Part shown: positions 49,116 to 57,878 of the stretch, piece by piece
Layout of the letters: each line of letters starts with the position of its first letter
Position numbering within the stretch: position 1 is the first letter of the stretch
Source: Mariprofundaceae bacterium
GTDB lineage: Bacteria > Pseudomonadota > Zetaproteobacteria > Mariprofundales > Mariprofundaceae
Length of the DNA stretch: 58,351 nucleotides
Direction: 5' to 3'
Assembly (NCBI GenBank): GCA_015488115.1
Contig: WFOK01000029.1
Coordinates: forward strand, 1 to 58,351
Program-made: the position numbers and the translations under genes
Notes under the pieces: generated by a model
What the model was told of the DNA's origin: nothing
The model's input: the letters and a program-made list of their open reading frames with translations, nothing else
The model's database searches: none

Positions 49116-50428
49116 GAGTCTGGAGCTTGATGGTGTTGTTCTTTGGGTTCTTTGCGCTGACCATGACGGCGGAAGCCGATGTGTTGAGCCTGGAAAGGGC
49201 GGTGCATCTGGCCATGGAACGGGCGCCGGCGTTTCAGGCCGAAAGGGCGAGGCGGGCTGCCGCGAAAGAAGATGTTCTGCTGGCTCGTGCCTGGCTTCTA
49301 CCCTATGTGAAGGCCAGCGCAACCTTCCAACATCTCGAACAGAAGTACCGCTATGCCCATCCGTTGGCGATCCCCTTGCGTACCCGACTGAATTACAATC
49401 AGGGAACCATGAGCATTCAGCTGATTCAGCCGCTGTTCCGTCTGGACCGATGGGCGGCCTGGAAGCAGGGGATGGTTGCAGATGAGGCGGCTGCAACGGC
49501 GTTGCAGCTTGCGCGTCAGGCATTGATTCTCGAGGTCGCCGATCGTTACAGTGAGGTTCTGGTTGCGCGTATCGAGCTTTCCGCACTGCAGCGCAAGCGC
49601 GATGCGATGAAACGATCGTTCGAAATGGTCGATGCGCGGCTGCACTCGGGTTTGGCCACGCGCCCCGAACAACTGGAGGCCGAGAGCCGGGCGCGCCTTG
49701 CTCAGGCGGAATGGTTGGAGGCCAAGCAACACTGGGAGATTGCCCAGGCAAGGCTGGAATCGCTGATCGGGCATCAGCATCCACCATTTCCCGAGGAACT
49801 GCCGGAGATTGCGCCTCCGGAGGCTGGCCAGGACTGGTCCGAGCTGGCGCGCGAGAAAGCGCTTGGTGTCAGGCTTGCAAGGCTGCAGTACGAGATCGCG
49901 GAGAGGGAAGTCCAGCGCTCATTGGGCCAAGCCCTGCCCTCCGTGGACCTTGTGGCCGGCATCAGTCGCGACCGGACGACGGATGGGTTGTTCGGGGCTG
50001 GCGCCACGCGCAAGGATGAAATGATCGGTATTCAGGTCGAGGTGCCGATCTATGCCGGAGGTGGCACTTGGGCCCAGTTGCGCAAGTCCAAGAAACAGCG
50101 CATCGAATCGTCGTTTCGCCTGCTGGATGCCCAAAGAGAGGCAGTCTTGGCTGCCAGGGAGGCCGTCATGGACATGACCTCGGCCCAGGCTCGGAAGCAT
50201 GCGCTGCATGAGGCTGTGCTGGCGGCCGAAAGTGCGAAACATGCGGCCCTTGTCAGTTTCAATGCCGGCCTGTCAACGATTGTGACCGTGTTGGACGCGG
50301 AAAGCCGCTTGGCGGATGCGAGACGGGCCTGGGCCCAGGCAAAGCGGGCAGAATTGATGGCCAGGTTGCGTCTGGAGGCCAGCATCGGCAGGCTGGATAT
50401 TGATGCATTGCCCCTTCGCCGACAATAG
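49112..50428 (+). CDS. TolC-family outer membrane efflux protein
   Basis: A 438-aa outer membrane channel. A cleavable signal peptide (MRVWSLMVLFFGFFALTMTA) precedes two OEP repeats; LERAVHLAMERAPAFQAERA and later VSFNAGLSTIVTVLDAESRL match TolC-type helices. It sits between the RND pump and the HlyD-ABC exporter, with 39 nt to the latter, so it may serve both. Confidence 0.9.
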   Translation: MRVWSLMVLFFGFFALTMTAEADVLSLERAVHLAMERAPAFQAERARRAAAKEDVLLARAWLLPYVKASATFQHLEQKYRYAHPLAIPLRTRLNYNQGTMSIQLIQPLFRLDRWAAWKQGMVADEAAATALQLARQALILEVADRYSEVLVARIELSALQRKRDAMKRSFEMVDARLHSGLATRPEQLEAESRARLAQAEWLEAKQHWEIAQARLESLIGHQHPPFPEELPEIAPPEAGQDWSELAREKALGVRLARLQYEIAEREVQRSLGQALPSVDLVAGISRDRTTDGLFGAGATRKDEMIGIQVEVPIYAGGGTWAQLRKSKKQRIESSFRLLDAQREAVLAAREAVMDMTSAQARKHALHEAVLAAESAKHAALVSFNAGLSTIVTVLDAESRLADARRAWAQAKRAELMARLRLEASIGRLDIDALPLRRQ

Positions 50429-50467
50429 CATGCCGAAGGTCCGGTTCGGGCCGTTGAGGAGGAGGGC

Positions 50468-51301
50468 ATGAACTGGAACGCCGTGGCAGGAATCGCTCTG
50501 ATCGGGTTGGTCCTCGTCTCTTGCGAGCAGAAGCCGCCCGGGCGCTTGCATGGATATGTTGAAGCGGACTATCTGGATCTTGCGGCTTCTGTTGCCGGAC
50601 GCTTGCAGCATGTCATCCGCCGGGGAGAGCATGTTCGCCAAGGAATGACCTTGTTCGAGCTTGAGCAGGCGCCCGAGTCGCTGAACGTGGACCGCCTGAA
50701 GGCCGAATTGAGGGGCAATGCGGCCCAGCTTGCCGAGGCCGAGTTTGGCGTCCGGCTGGCGCAGCGTGCGCTGCAGCGCCTGCGCGCGCTTGCCGGCAAG
50801 CGATTTGTCAGCGAGGAGAAACTGGACCGGGCGAGCACGGTTGCAAGCCAGGCCAAAGCAAGGGTGGAACGTCTTCATGCCCGGGGTGACGTCATTCGCG
50901 CTGAACTGAAGCAACTGCAATGGGTTCTTGAGCAAAAGCGCCAGACGGCGCCTGTTGCCGGCTGGATCGAGGATGTGTTCTTCGAGACGGGAGAATGGGT
51001 AGGAGCGGGACGCCCCGTTGTCCGTCTGTTGCCCGAGGAAGGGGTGAAGATTCGCTTCTATGTGCCGGAGGGAGGTCTCTCCGACATCGATATCGGTGAC
51101 GCCGTGGACGTGCATGTTGACGGTGCCTCTGAAGCGCTGCGGGCTGAGGTGCGTTATATCGCGGACAGGGCAGAGTTTACACCGCCGGTGATCTATTCCG
51201 AGGATGTACGCGCGCATCTCGTTTATCGCGTCGAGGCCGTGCCGGTTGACTGGAAGCGCCCGCTGCATCCAGGCCAGCCGGTGGACGTCGAGCTTCGATG
51301 A
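50468..51301 (+). CDS. HlyD-family adaptor of ABC exporter (lipoprotein-like)
   Basis: A 277-aa protein. The N-terminus IALIGLVLVSC resembles a lipoprotein signal. The lipoyl halves GYVEADYLDLAASVAGRLQH and TAPVAGWIEDVFFETGEWVG flank a helical hairpin (about 65-160). This is the YbhG/YhiI-like class that pairs with ABC-2 exporters, and indeed an ATPase and permease follow immediately. GAGGAGG precedes the ATG. Confidence 0.9.
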   Translation: MNWNAVAGIALIGLVLVSCEQKPPGRLHGYVEADYLDLAASVAGRLQHVIRRGEHVRQGMTLFELEQAPESLNVDRLKAELRGNAAQLAEAEFGVRLAQRALQRLRALAGKRFVSEEKLDRASTVASQAKARVERLHARGDVIRAELKQLQWVLEQKRQTAPVAGWIEDVFFETGEWVGAGRPVVRLLPEEGVKIRFYVPEGGLSDIDIGDAVDVHVDGASEALRAEVRYIADRAEFTPPVIYSEDVRAHLVYRVEAVPVDWKRPLHPGQPVDVELR

Positions 51302-52203
51302 ACGCAATCGAGGTTGTCGGCCTCGGAAAGTCCTTTGCCGACCAGTGGGTGGTGCGCGATCTTACGTTATCGATTCGTCGCGGGGAAATCTTTGCCTTTC
51401 TGGGTCCCAATGGGTCCGGTAAGACGACGACGATGCGCATGCTCTCGGGCTTGCTGACGCCGGATGCGGGGCATGGTTTTTGCGTGGGGCATGATCTGGT
51501 GCGCGAGCGGCAGGCATTGCGGGAGCGCATCGGTTACGTGTCCCAGCATTTCAGTCTTTATGAGGACCTGACCGTCCGCGAAAACCTGGATTTTGTGCTG
51601 CGGATTCATGGAAAAGCCCGGCGAGTCCGGGAGAAGAGCATGGATCGTTTCGGTCTTCGTTTGTTGGCCGACCAGTTGGCAGGAAAATTGTCGGGCGGGT
51701 GGAAGCAAAGGTTGGCCCTGGCCTGCGCACTGGTTCATCGTCCCGATGTGTTGTTGCTTGATGAGCCCACCAGCGGCATCGATCCCGAGGCGAGGCGGTT
51801 TTTCTGGCGCGTGATCCAGGAGGAGGCCTCCACGGGCTGCACGGTGATGATCAGCACGCATTACCTTGATGAGGTGCAGCAGTATTGCGATCGACTGGCC
51901 TATTTGATGCATGGCCGCATGCTGATCATCGGCACGGTCCACGAAGTCATTGAAACTTCCGGGCTGGCGGCCGTCCAGATACTGCGCGCGGGCTTTGAGG
52001 TTGCAAGAAAGGCGGAACATCAGCCCGGCGTCGAACATGTCGCGCAGACGACATCAGGCGTCCTGCTGACCGGCCCGGACCTGAAATCGCTGCAGGCCTG
52101 CGCCGCGCGCATCGCACCGGCCTTGCCCGCTGAAGCGGTTGCTCCGCGGTTGGAGGAGGTGTTCCTTCACTTGGCAAGAAGTGACGGGAGGAATGCCGCA
52201 TGA
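51298..52203 (+). CDS. ABC transporter ATP-binding protein
   Basis: A 301-aa ATPase. Walker A GPNGSGKTTTMRML, Q-loop YVSQHFSLYEDLTVREN, signature LSGGWKQRLALA and Walker B VLLLDEPTSGIDPEAR are all intact. It has one nucleotide-binding domain where E. coli YbhF has two. C-terminal about 75 residues fit the DrrA/YbhF type. Overlaps both neighbours by 4 nt. Confidence 0.95.
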   Translation: MNAIEVVGLGKSFADQWVVRDLTLSIRRGEIFAFLGPNGSGKTTTMRMLSGLLTPDAGHGFCVGHDLVRERQALRERIGYVSQHFSLYEDLTVRENLDFVLRIHGKARRVREKSMDRFGLRLLADQLAGKLSGGWKQRLALACALVHRPDVLLLDEPTSGIDPEARRFFWRVIQEEASTGCTVMISTHYLDEVQQYCDRLAYLMHGRMLIIGTVHEVIETSGLAAVQILRAGFEVARKAEHQPGVEHVAQTTSGVLLTGPDLKSLQACAARIAPALPAEAVAPRLEEVFLHLARSDGRNAA

Positions 52204-53321
52204 GCCTCCGGATGCGCGCAGGGATGCGCCGATTGTTGGCGATCGTTGCAAAGGAATTCATCCAAATGCGCCGCGACCGGCTGACCTTCGCCATGATGAT
52301 CGGCATTCCGATCATCCAGTTGACATTGTTCGGTTTCGCCATCAATACCGATCCCAAGCATTTGCCTGCGGCCATTGTCGTTCACGAATCTTCGGCATGG
52401 AGTCGGGCGATTATTGATGCTGCGGCGCGTACCGGCTATTTCGATTTTCTTGACCGGTCGCTATCCCACCAGCAGGCGGACCGCTTGTTGCGTCGCGGTG
52501 AGGTTCAGTTCGTGCTCGAGTTCCCCGAGCAATTTTCCAGGAAGCTGGTGCGGGGGGAGCATCCATCGCTTTTGGTCATGGCCGATGCCACCGATCCGGT
52601 GACCATTGGCAATGCCCTTGGTGTGCTTGCGACAATGCCTGAGCAGTTGGCTGGCAGGTTTCCCGGGCATCCGAATGCTGCGTTTGGGGTTGTCATTCAC
52701 AGACAGTACAATCCGGAAGGCATCACCCAGTACAACATCGTTCCCGCACTGATGGGCGTGATTCTGACGATGACCATGGTTCTTGTGACTTCGGTCGCCA
52801 TCACGAGAGAGCACGAGCGCGGCACGATGGAATACCTGCTGGTCTCCCCGGTTCATCCGATCGAGGTCATGATGGGCAAGCTCCTGCCCTATATCCTTGT
52901 GGGTTATTTGCAGGTGGCCCTCGTCCTGCTGGCCGCAATTTTTCTATTCCATGTGCCGATCCGGGGCAGCATCGGATTGGTGCTGGCACTGATGCTTCCG
53001 TTCATTGCGGCCAATCTGGCCATGGGCATCACATTTTCAACGATGGCGCGCAACCAGATGCAGGCCATGCAGATGAGTTTCTTCTTCTTTCTACCATCCA
53101 TCCTGTTGTCGGGATTCATGTTCCCGTTTCGCGGCATGCCCGATTGGGCGCAATGGCTCGGTGAGGCTTTGCCATTGACCCATTTTCTTCGCATCGTGCG
53201 GGGCGTCCTGCTCAAGCAGGCCCAGGCCACGGAAGTGTTGGTGGAATTGTGGCCGATTCTGATCTTTTTCCTGTTGGCCATGGTTGTGGCCGTGGTGCGC
53301 TATCGTCGTACGCTGGACTGA
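52200..53321 (+). CDS. ABC-2 type exporter permease
   Basis: A 373-aa membrane protein of the YbhS/YbhR/YhhJ type. An N-terminal helix (MIGIPIIQLTLFGFAI) is followed by a large periplasmic domain (about residues 45-175) and five C-terminal helices, with EHERGTMEYLLVSPVHPIEVMMGKLLPYI as the conserved cytoplasmic signature split around residue 205. It partners with the ATPase just upstream. The 3' end overlaps the convergent endonuclease III-like gene by 22 nt. Confidence 0.93.
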   Translation: MSLRMRAGMRRLLAIVAKEFIQMRRDRLTFAMMIGIPIIQLTLFGFAINTDPKHLPAAIVVHESSAWSRAIIDAAARTGYFDFLDRSLSHQQADRLLRRGEVQFVLEFPEQFSRKLVRGEHPSLLVMADATDPVTIGNALGVLATMPEQLAGRFPGHPNAAFGVVIHRQYNPEGITQYNIVPALMGVILTMTMVLVTSVAITREHERGTMEYLLVSPVHPIEVMMGKLLPYILVGYLQVALVLLAAIFLFHVPIRGSIGLVLALMLPFIAANLAMGITFSTMARNQMQAMQMSFFFFLPSILLSGFMFPFRGMPDWAQWLGEALPLTHFLRIVRGVLLKQAQATEVLVELWPILIFFLLAMVVAVVRYRRTLD

Positions 53322-53989
53322 GGGGAGGCGGTCCGGGCGCTGTGTTCTATGGCGCGCGTGCAGCCGCCATGCAGCGGACAACCATTGCACAGGGGAGCAT
53401 GACGGCAGTGGCGTTTGGCATGCTCAACGATCAGGGCATGGAACTCGTTGAACATGTTCGAATCCCGGGGCAGATGCTCATGAAAAAGATCTTGGAGCTG
53501 GCCGTAGGATGCCTTGCCGGAAAGGATCCCGAGCCGGGCGAGAAGGCGCTTGGTATAAGCGTCAACCACGAAGACCGGGCGCGACCATGCATAGAGCAGC
53601 ATCGAATCGGCTGTTTCGGGTCCGATGCCATGGATGGCCAGCAGCATGGGCCTCAGTTCCTCCGTTTCCAGCCGGCCCAGTTCCGCGATGCCCCCATGAT
53701 CCGTGACGAAACCACAAAACGCCTTAAGCCGCTTGCACTTCTGGCGGAAGAAGCCGGCAGGGCGGATCAGGTCCATGAGACGTTCGGATGGGATTTGCCC
53801 CAGGGCTTCGGGATCAAGGGCATCTGCTTGACGCAGGCGAGCGATGGCCTTCTCGACATTGGACCAGTTCGTGTTCTGGGTCAATATGGCGCCGACGCAA
53901 ACCTCAAAGGGGGAGTCCGCCGGCCACCAGTGCTGCGGTCCATAGGCGTCGTACAGGCGCCGATAGAGGGTCAGCAGATCATGCCTCAC
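53300..53989 (-). CDS. Endonuclease III-like DNA glycosylase lacking the catalytic lysine
   Basis: A 229-aa helix-hairpin-helix GPD base-excision protein with a likely Fe-S cluster at the C-terminus (CRHAPLCNGCPLHGGC). The hairpin reads LAIHGIGPETADSML where endonuclease III has GVGRKTA; the lysine required for AP-lyase chemistry is replaced by Glu, while the catalytic Asp in FVVDAYTKRLL is kept. This is the MagIII-like monofunctional class, which removes alkylated bases such as 3-methyladenine. Start overlaps the end of rluB, so it is last in the trpS-scpAB-rluB run. Confidence 0.86.
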   Translation of the reverse strand: MRHDLLTLYRRLYDAYGPQHWWPADSPFEVCVGAILTQNTNWSNVEKAIARLRQADALDPEALGQIPSERLMDLIRPAGFFRQKCKRLKAFCGFVTDHGGIAELGRLETEELRPMLLAIHGIGPETADSMLLYAWSRPVFVVDAYTKRLLARLGILSGKASYGQLQDLFHEHLPRDSNMFNEFHALIVEHAKRHCRHAPLCNGCPLHGGCTRAIEHSARTASPQSSVRR

Positions 53990-54776
53990 GCAGGTGAACC
54001 ACTCTCTTCAATTGCCGGATTTCCTTACGCGTCAGATTCCGCCAGGCATTCCGGGGCATTTCCGGATCCAGGCGCAGCGGGCCGAAACGCGTCCGGATCA
54101 GACGGCGAACCGGATGTCCAAGGGATTCCAGTGTGCGACGGACCTCGCGCCAACGCCCCCTGTGAATCGTCAGGGTCAGCCAGCTATGGCTCCCCGATTC
54201 GGCATCGACGATAACCTCCCAGGGGTCGCTGGTTTCTCCCCGGCCGATATCAAGACCGCCGCGGCGCAGCATGGCCAGTTCCTCAAGTGACAGGTGACCC
54301 CGGATCCGGGCGCGGTATTCGCGGGGAAGGCGCATGCCGGGGCTGGTCAGCAGCCTGGCAAGCTCGCCATCATCTGTGAGGAGAAGCAGCCCTTCGGTGT
54401 CCATGTCCAGCCTGCCCACGCTCTGGACATTGGGGGGGACATCAAGCTGATCATAAATAAGCGGACGCCCCCGGTCATCCTTGCGTGAGCAGATCAGCCC
54501 CCTTGGCTTGTTGTACAGGATATAGGTATGCCGCGTTTTCGGTCCCACCGGGACGCCGTCAACACAAACCCGATCCTCGGGTCCCACGCGCAGGCCGGGT
54601 TGCTTGATAACCCTGCCGTTGATGCTGACCCTGCCTTCGGCGACCCAGGCGTCTGCAACCCGACGGGAGCATAGCCCGCATTGGGCGAGAAAACGATTGA
54701 TGCGAATATCCCCTGTTCGCCCTTCCTTTCGGGGCTTACGGCTTCTCTTGGGTTTCAACGGCTTCCTTCCTGGCAT
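53979..54776 (-). CDS. rluB: 23S rRNA pseudouridine synthase B type
   Basis: A 265-aa enzyme modifying 23S rRNA. After a basic N-terminal extension (PGRKPLKPKRSRKPRKEG) comes the S4 domain (RINRFLAQCGLCSRRVADAW), then the catalytic region SVGRLDMDTEGLLLLTDDGE with the Asp. Start ATG 54776 overlaps the scpB end by 41 nt; the open frame continues upstream but has no homology there. The scpA-scpB-rluB order is widely conserved in gammaproteobacteria. Confidence 0.92.
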   Translation of the reverse strand: MPGRKPLKPKRSRKPRKEGRTGDIRINRFLAQCGLCSRRVADAWVAEGRVSINGRVIKQPGLRVGPEDRVCVDGVPVGPKTRHTYILYNKPRGLICSRKDDRGRPLIYDQLDVPPNVQSVGRLDMDTEGLLLLTDDGELARLLTSPGMRLPREYRARIRGHLSLEELAMLRRGGLDIGRGETSDPWEVIVDAESGSHSWLTLTIHRGRWREVRRTLESLGHPVRRLIRTRFGPLRLDPEMPRNAWRNLTRKEIRQLKRVVHLREA

Positions 54777-55326
54777 CCGTGATGTTCTCGAGAACGAGCT
54801 GTTCGATTTCTCCTTCATCCAGAAGCTGGGAGGCATCGGGCAGGTCATCCAGTGAATTGAGTCCGAAGTCAATGAGGAACTGCCGGGTCGTGGCCAGCAG
54901 TTGAGGTCGTCCTGGAACCTCCTTGCGTCCGACGACCTTGATCCAGCCGCGTTCCTGCAATGTTGCGATGACGGAACTCGATGTCTTGATGCCGCGCAAT
55001 GCCTCGATTTCCGCGCGTGTGACTGGCTGCCGGTAGGCGATGATGGCCAGGGTTTCCAGCAGGGCGCGTGAAAGCTTCGGCGGGCGGGTCTCCCACAGGC
55101 GTCGCACCACCTCCGCCTGCTCCGGATCCGTCCTGAATTGCCAGCCCTCGGCAATTCTGCACAGGCGTATGCCGCGATCGGCGTAATCCGTTTGCAGTTC
55201 GGCCAGCGACTGATGAATCTCGTTGCTTGAGGCCTGTGTGAGCTCTCTCAGGCGTTGCAGGCTCAGCGGCACATCGGAGGCGAAGATGAGTGCCTCAACC
55301 TGTCGTTTCAGCATGTTCTTCCTCAC
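54736..55326 (-). CDS. scpB: Chromosome segregation and condensation protein ScpB
   Basis: A 196-aa winged-helix kleisin-associated subunit of the SMC-ScpAB complex. LKRQVEALIFASDVPLSLQR opens the protein and LAIIAYRQPVTRAEIEALRG is the typical core; GRKEVPGRPQLLATTRQFL is near the second winged helix. Starts at 55326 or 55314. Overlaps scpA by 32 nt. Confidence 0.95.
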   Translation of the reverse strand: MRKNMLKRQVEALIFASDVPLSLQRLRELTQASSNEIHQSLAELQTDYADRGIRLCRIAEGWQFRTDPEQAEVVRRLWETRPPKLSRALLETLAIIAYRQPVTRAEIEALRGIKTSSSVIATLQERGWIKVVGRKEVPGRPQLLATTRQFLIDFGLNSLDDLPDASQLLDEGEIEQLVLENITDARKEAVETQEKP

Positions 55327-56068
55327 GGCGCAGCAGCGTTATCGGACCATACGACTCGGATTGTATGACGACAATCGCCTGTTGTCTCCATAGCTCAAGC
55401 AGGGCCAACATGGTTGTGACCAAGGCCTCCTTGCCCGGTTGTTCTCCGAGGAACTCATGCAGATCAACCCGCCCCAGTTGCAGCCGTTCCAGCAGTCTTC
55501 CCATTTGTTCCCGGACGCTGATCGTTTCCGTGAAGATCCGATGCCTCACCTCGCCGCCTATGCGTCGCAGCACCCGGCGGAATGCGGTCAACAGCATGGA
55601 GAGGTCGGCCTCGGGGAGGGGGCGCTGGACCTCGTCGGCTTCGGGGAAGATCGGGCGCAGAAAAATATCCCGGAGAACTCGGGGGCGTTCATCGAGTTCG
55701 GCTGCGAGGGCACGGAACTGCTCATAGGCAATCAACTGGGCCACCAGTTCCTGGCGCGGGTCAATCTCATTGCCCTCATCGTCCGTTTCCTGGCGCGGAA
55801 GCAGCATGCGGGATTTCAGTTGCATCAATGTGCTGGCCATGACCAAGTAGTCCCCAGCGGCTTCCAGGTCAATGGCGGTTTGCCGTTCGAGAATCTCCAT
55901 GTACTGGCGGGCAATCAAGGCGATCGGGATATCGAAGATATCGAGTTCCTGGCTGCGAATGAGATGCAACAGGACATCCAGCGGGCCCTCGAACTGTTCC
56001 AGGCGCACATCGGGCAGGGCCCTGGCAGGCGCTTGGTGTTCCCGAAGTGTTTCGCCCGATGTCATCAA
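55295..56068 (-). CDS. scpA: Segregation and condensation protein ScpA
   Basis: A 257-aa kleisin. FEGPLDVLLHLIRSQELDIF followed by DIPIALIARQYMEIL is the family signature; the C-terminal winged helix (FLEL-type VDLHEFLGEQPGKEALVTT) binds SMC. The start overlaps the trpS stop by 4 nt. Confidence 0.95.
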   Translation of the reverse strand: MMTSGETLREHQAPARALPDVRLEQFEGPLDVLLHLIRSQELDIFDIPIALIARQYMEILERQTAIDLEAAGDYLVMASTLMQLKSRMLLPRQETDDEGNEIDPRQELVAQLIAYEQFRALAAELDERPRVLRDIFLRPIFPEADEVQRPLPEADLSMLLTAFRRVLRRIGGEVRHRIFTETISVREQMGRLLERLQLGRVDLHEFLGEQPGKEALVTTMLALLELWRQQAIVVIQSESYGPITLLRREEEHAETTG

Positions 56069-57099
56069 ACCCGATAGCTCATTTTCAATGAGCGTCTCAC
56101 CTTGTCCATGGTCCTCATGGCCAGGCGACGGGCCTTTTCGTTGCCCGCGCGAACGATATCGTGCAGATCATCGGGATGCGCGGCGATCTCGGAGCGCCGG
56201 GCGCGGATGGGCTGCAGCTCCTCTTCCAGATGCTTGAGCAGGCAGCCCTTGCACTCCAGGCAGCCGATGGCAGCCGTCGTGCAGCCTTCTTGCACCCATG
56301 CGCGCTCTTCCTCGCTTGAATAGACCTTGTGAAAGTCCCAGACAGGACAATTTTCCGGATTGCCGGGGTCGGTCCGCTTCACGCGGGCCGGATCGGTTGG
56401 CATGGTTTTGATCTTTTTTTCAGTGATTTTCCATTCTTCCGAGAGCTCAATGGTGTTCCCATAGGATTTGCTCATCTTGCGCCCGTCCAGGCCCGGGAGC
56501 TTGGAGGCGGGCATGAGCAGTGATGCCGGCTCGGGGAACAGTGGCGGTATGCCTTGTCGGTACAGGTGGTTGAAGCGGCGCGCGACTTCCCGTGTCAGCT
56601 CCACATGTGGAACCTGATCCTCGCCAACGGGTACGGCCTCGGCCTGATAGATCAGGATATCTGCGGCCTGCAGCAGGGGGTAACCGAGGAAGCCGTAGGT
56701 GCCCAGGTCCTTTTCCCTGAGTTGGTCGATCTGGTCCTTGTAGGTCGGCACGCGCTCCAGCCATGAAAGCGGCGTGATGAAGGAAAACAGCAGGTGAAGT
56801 TCAGCATGCTCCGGAACTTCAGACTGGATGAACACGATGGCCTTGCCGGGTTCGATGCCGACGGCGAGCCAGTCGATGAGCATGTCCCAGATCGTGGCGC
56901 GGACGATTTCCGGATTGGCGTAGTCGGTTGTCAGTGCATGCCAGTCGGCGGCGAAGAAAAGACATTGATGCCGGTCCTGCAAGGCCAGCCAATTCTCCAG
57001 CACGCCCTTGTAGTGGCCAAGGTGAAGCTTACCGGTGGGGCGCATGCCCGAGAGGACACGCAAGCGCTTAGCGTCTTTGGGTTGTGAATTCTGAGTCAC
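56065..57099 (-). CDS. trpS: Tryptophanyl-tRNA synthetase with Cys cluster
   Basis: A 344-aa class I synthetase charging tRNA-Trp. HLGHYKG is the HIGH motif and KMSKSYGN the KMSKS loop. An extra C-terminal cysteine set, one in PENCPVW, then EGCTTAAIGCLECKGC, fits the [4Fe-4S] motif (C-x21/22-C-x6-C-x2-C) described for Thermotoga maritima TrpRS. The start is likely the GTG at 57099, with AGGAG upstream; 57183 would add an atypical leader. First gene of the scpAB operon. Confidence 0.93.
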   Translation of the reverse strand: MTQNSQPKDAKRLRVLSGMRPTGKLHLGHYKGVLENWLALQDRHQCLFFAADWHALTTDYANPEIVRATIWDMLIDWLAVGIEPGKAIVFIQSEVPEHAELHLLFSFITPLSWLERVPTYKDQIDQLREKDLGTYGFLGYPLLQAADILIYQAEAVPVGEDQVPHVELTREVARRFNHLYRQGIPPLFPEPASLLMPASKLPGLDGRKMSKSYGNTIELSEEWKITEKKIKTMPTDPARVKRTDPGNPENCPVWDFHKVYSSEEERAWVQEGCTTAAIGCLECKGCLLKHLEEELQPIRARRSEIAAHPDDLHDIVRAGNEKARRLAMRTMDKVRRSLKMSYRV

Positions 57100-57228
57100 C
57101 GGCACACACTCCTGTTGCTGAAGGTGGGCGAACGATACCAAACCAGTTTGGCGAAAGCGACGGATAAGGCCATTGACGCGCACAGACCGGACACTAAAAT
57201 GCGGCCTTCCAAAGACAGCGATGTCAGA

Positions 57229-57305
57229 GGCGCTTTAGCTCAGTTGGTTAGAGCAGCGGAATCATAATCCGCGTGTCCGGGGTTCGAGTCCCTGAAGCGC
57301 CACCA
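57229..57305 (+). tRNA. tRNA-Met (CAT), elongator type
   Basis: A 77-nt gene with encoded CCA. Acceptor GGCGCTT pairs with AAGCGCC; D stem GCTC/GAGC; anticodon stem GCGGA/TCCGC with loop ATCATAA giving CAT; T stem CGGGG/CCCTG with TTCGAGT loop. The body is elongator-like rather than initiator (first pair G-C). tRNA-Ile2 with lysidine cannot be excluded. An integrase remnant abuts the 3' end. Confidence 0.93.
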
Positions 57306-57307
57306 TT

Positions 57308-57506
57308 TCAAGCCCCTGTAAGAACAGGGGCTTTTTCATTTTCTGGCCAACGCGTGTGACGAATTCGGGACATGCGGCCGAGTTCGACGCGGATGAGGTT
57401 CGGGTCATAGCTTTCGATATAGCGCGCATATTTCCGGTGAACCATTTGCGAATTGGTGTGCCCCATCTCCTGGGCGATCCAGGCTAGATTCTTGCCAGCC
57501 GAAAGC
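57308..57506 (-). pseudogene. Truncated tyrosine recombinase (integrase C-terminus)
   Basis: Only the C-terminal part remains. Reading minus from about 57506: SAGKNLAWIAQEMGHTNSQM, then VHRKYARYIE, the region of the last catalytic His/Trp box and the nucleophile Tyr. The coding end reaches within 3 nt of the tRNA CCA. The N-terminal two thirds are replaced by an IS3-type end. Typical of a tRNA-targeting integrative element; no longer functional. Confidence 0.87.
57310..57336 (+). terminator. Rho-independent terminator after tRNA-Met
   Basis: AAGCCCCTGT and ACAGGGGCTT form a 10-bp stem with a 4-nt loop, followed by TTT. It follows the tRNA 3' end by 4 nt and lies inside the end of the integrase remnant on the other strand. 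Confidence 0.85.
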
Positions 57507-57560
57507 TGAACCGCCCCGGGTTTGTCGGAGGCCAAAACACTTGAGAGGTTTGGCCGATGA

Positions 57561-57877
57561 ACAGACAAGCGAGATTATTCCCCGGAAGTGCGAGAGCGAG
57601 CGGTTCGATTGGTTCTGACGAGCGAGCCGGAGCATCCGTCCCAGTGGTCAGCGATTGTTTCGGTGCCATCGAAGATTGGATGCTCGCCGGAGACATTGAG
57701 AAAGTGGGTTCGGCGCTCGGAGATTGATTCGGGCGTCAGGGCTGGCGCGAGCTCGGAAGATCGCCAGCGCCTGAAGGAGCTGGAGCGGGAGAACCGCGAG
57801 CTCAGGCGCGCGAACGAGATCCTGCGCAAGGCGGCGGCTTTTTTCGCCCAGGCGGAGTTCGACCGCAAACGGAGGTG

Positions 57878-57878
<1 letters not shown>
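57561..57878 (+). pseudogene. IS3-family transposase OrfA (5' end disrupted)
   Basis: About 105 residues matching IS3 Orf[33 protein letters not shown] and a leucine zipper [19 protein letters not shown]. The natural ATG (57557) is out of frame with this conserved start and a TGA precedes the frame; a 4-nt insertion (AGAC) between ATGAAC and AAGCGA would explain it. A GTG at 57588 could still start translation. Confidence 0.8.

Noticed and set aside
53249-54214. Plus-strand frame of 321 codons across the endonuclease III-like and rluB genes
   Set aside because: Opposite two genes with clear catalytic motifs; product is not protein-like.
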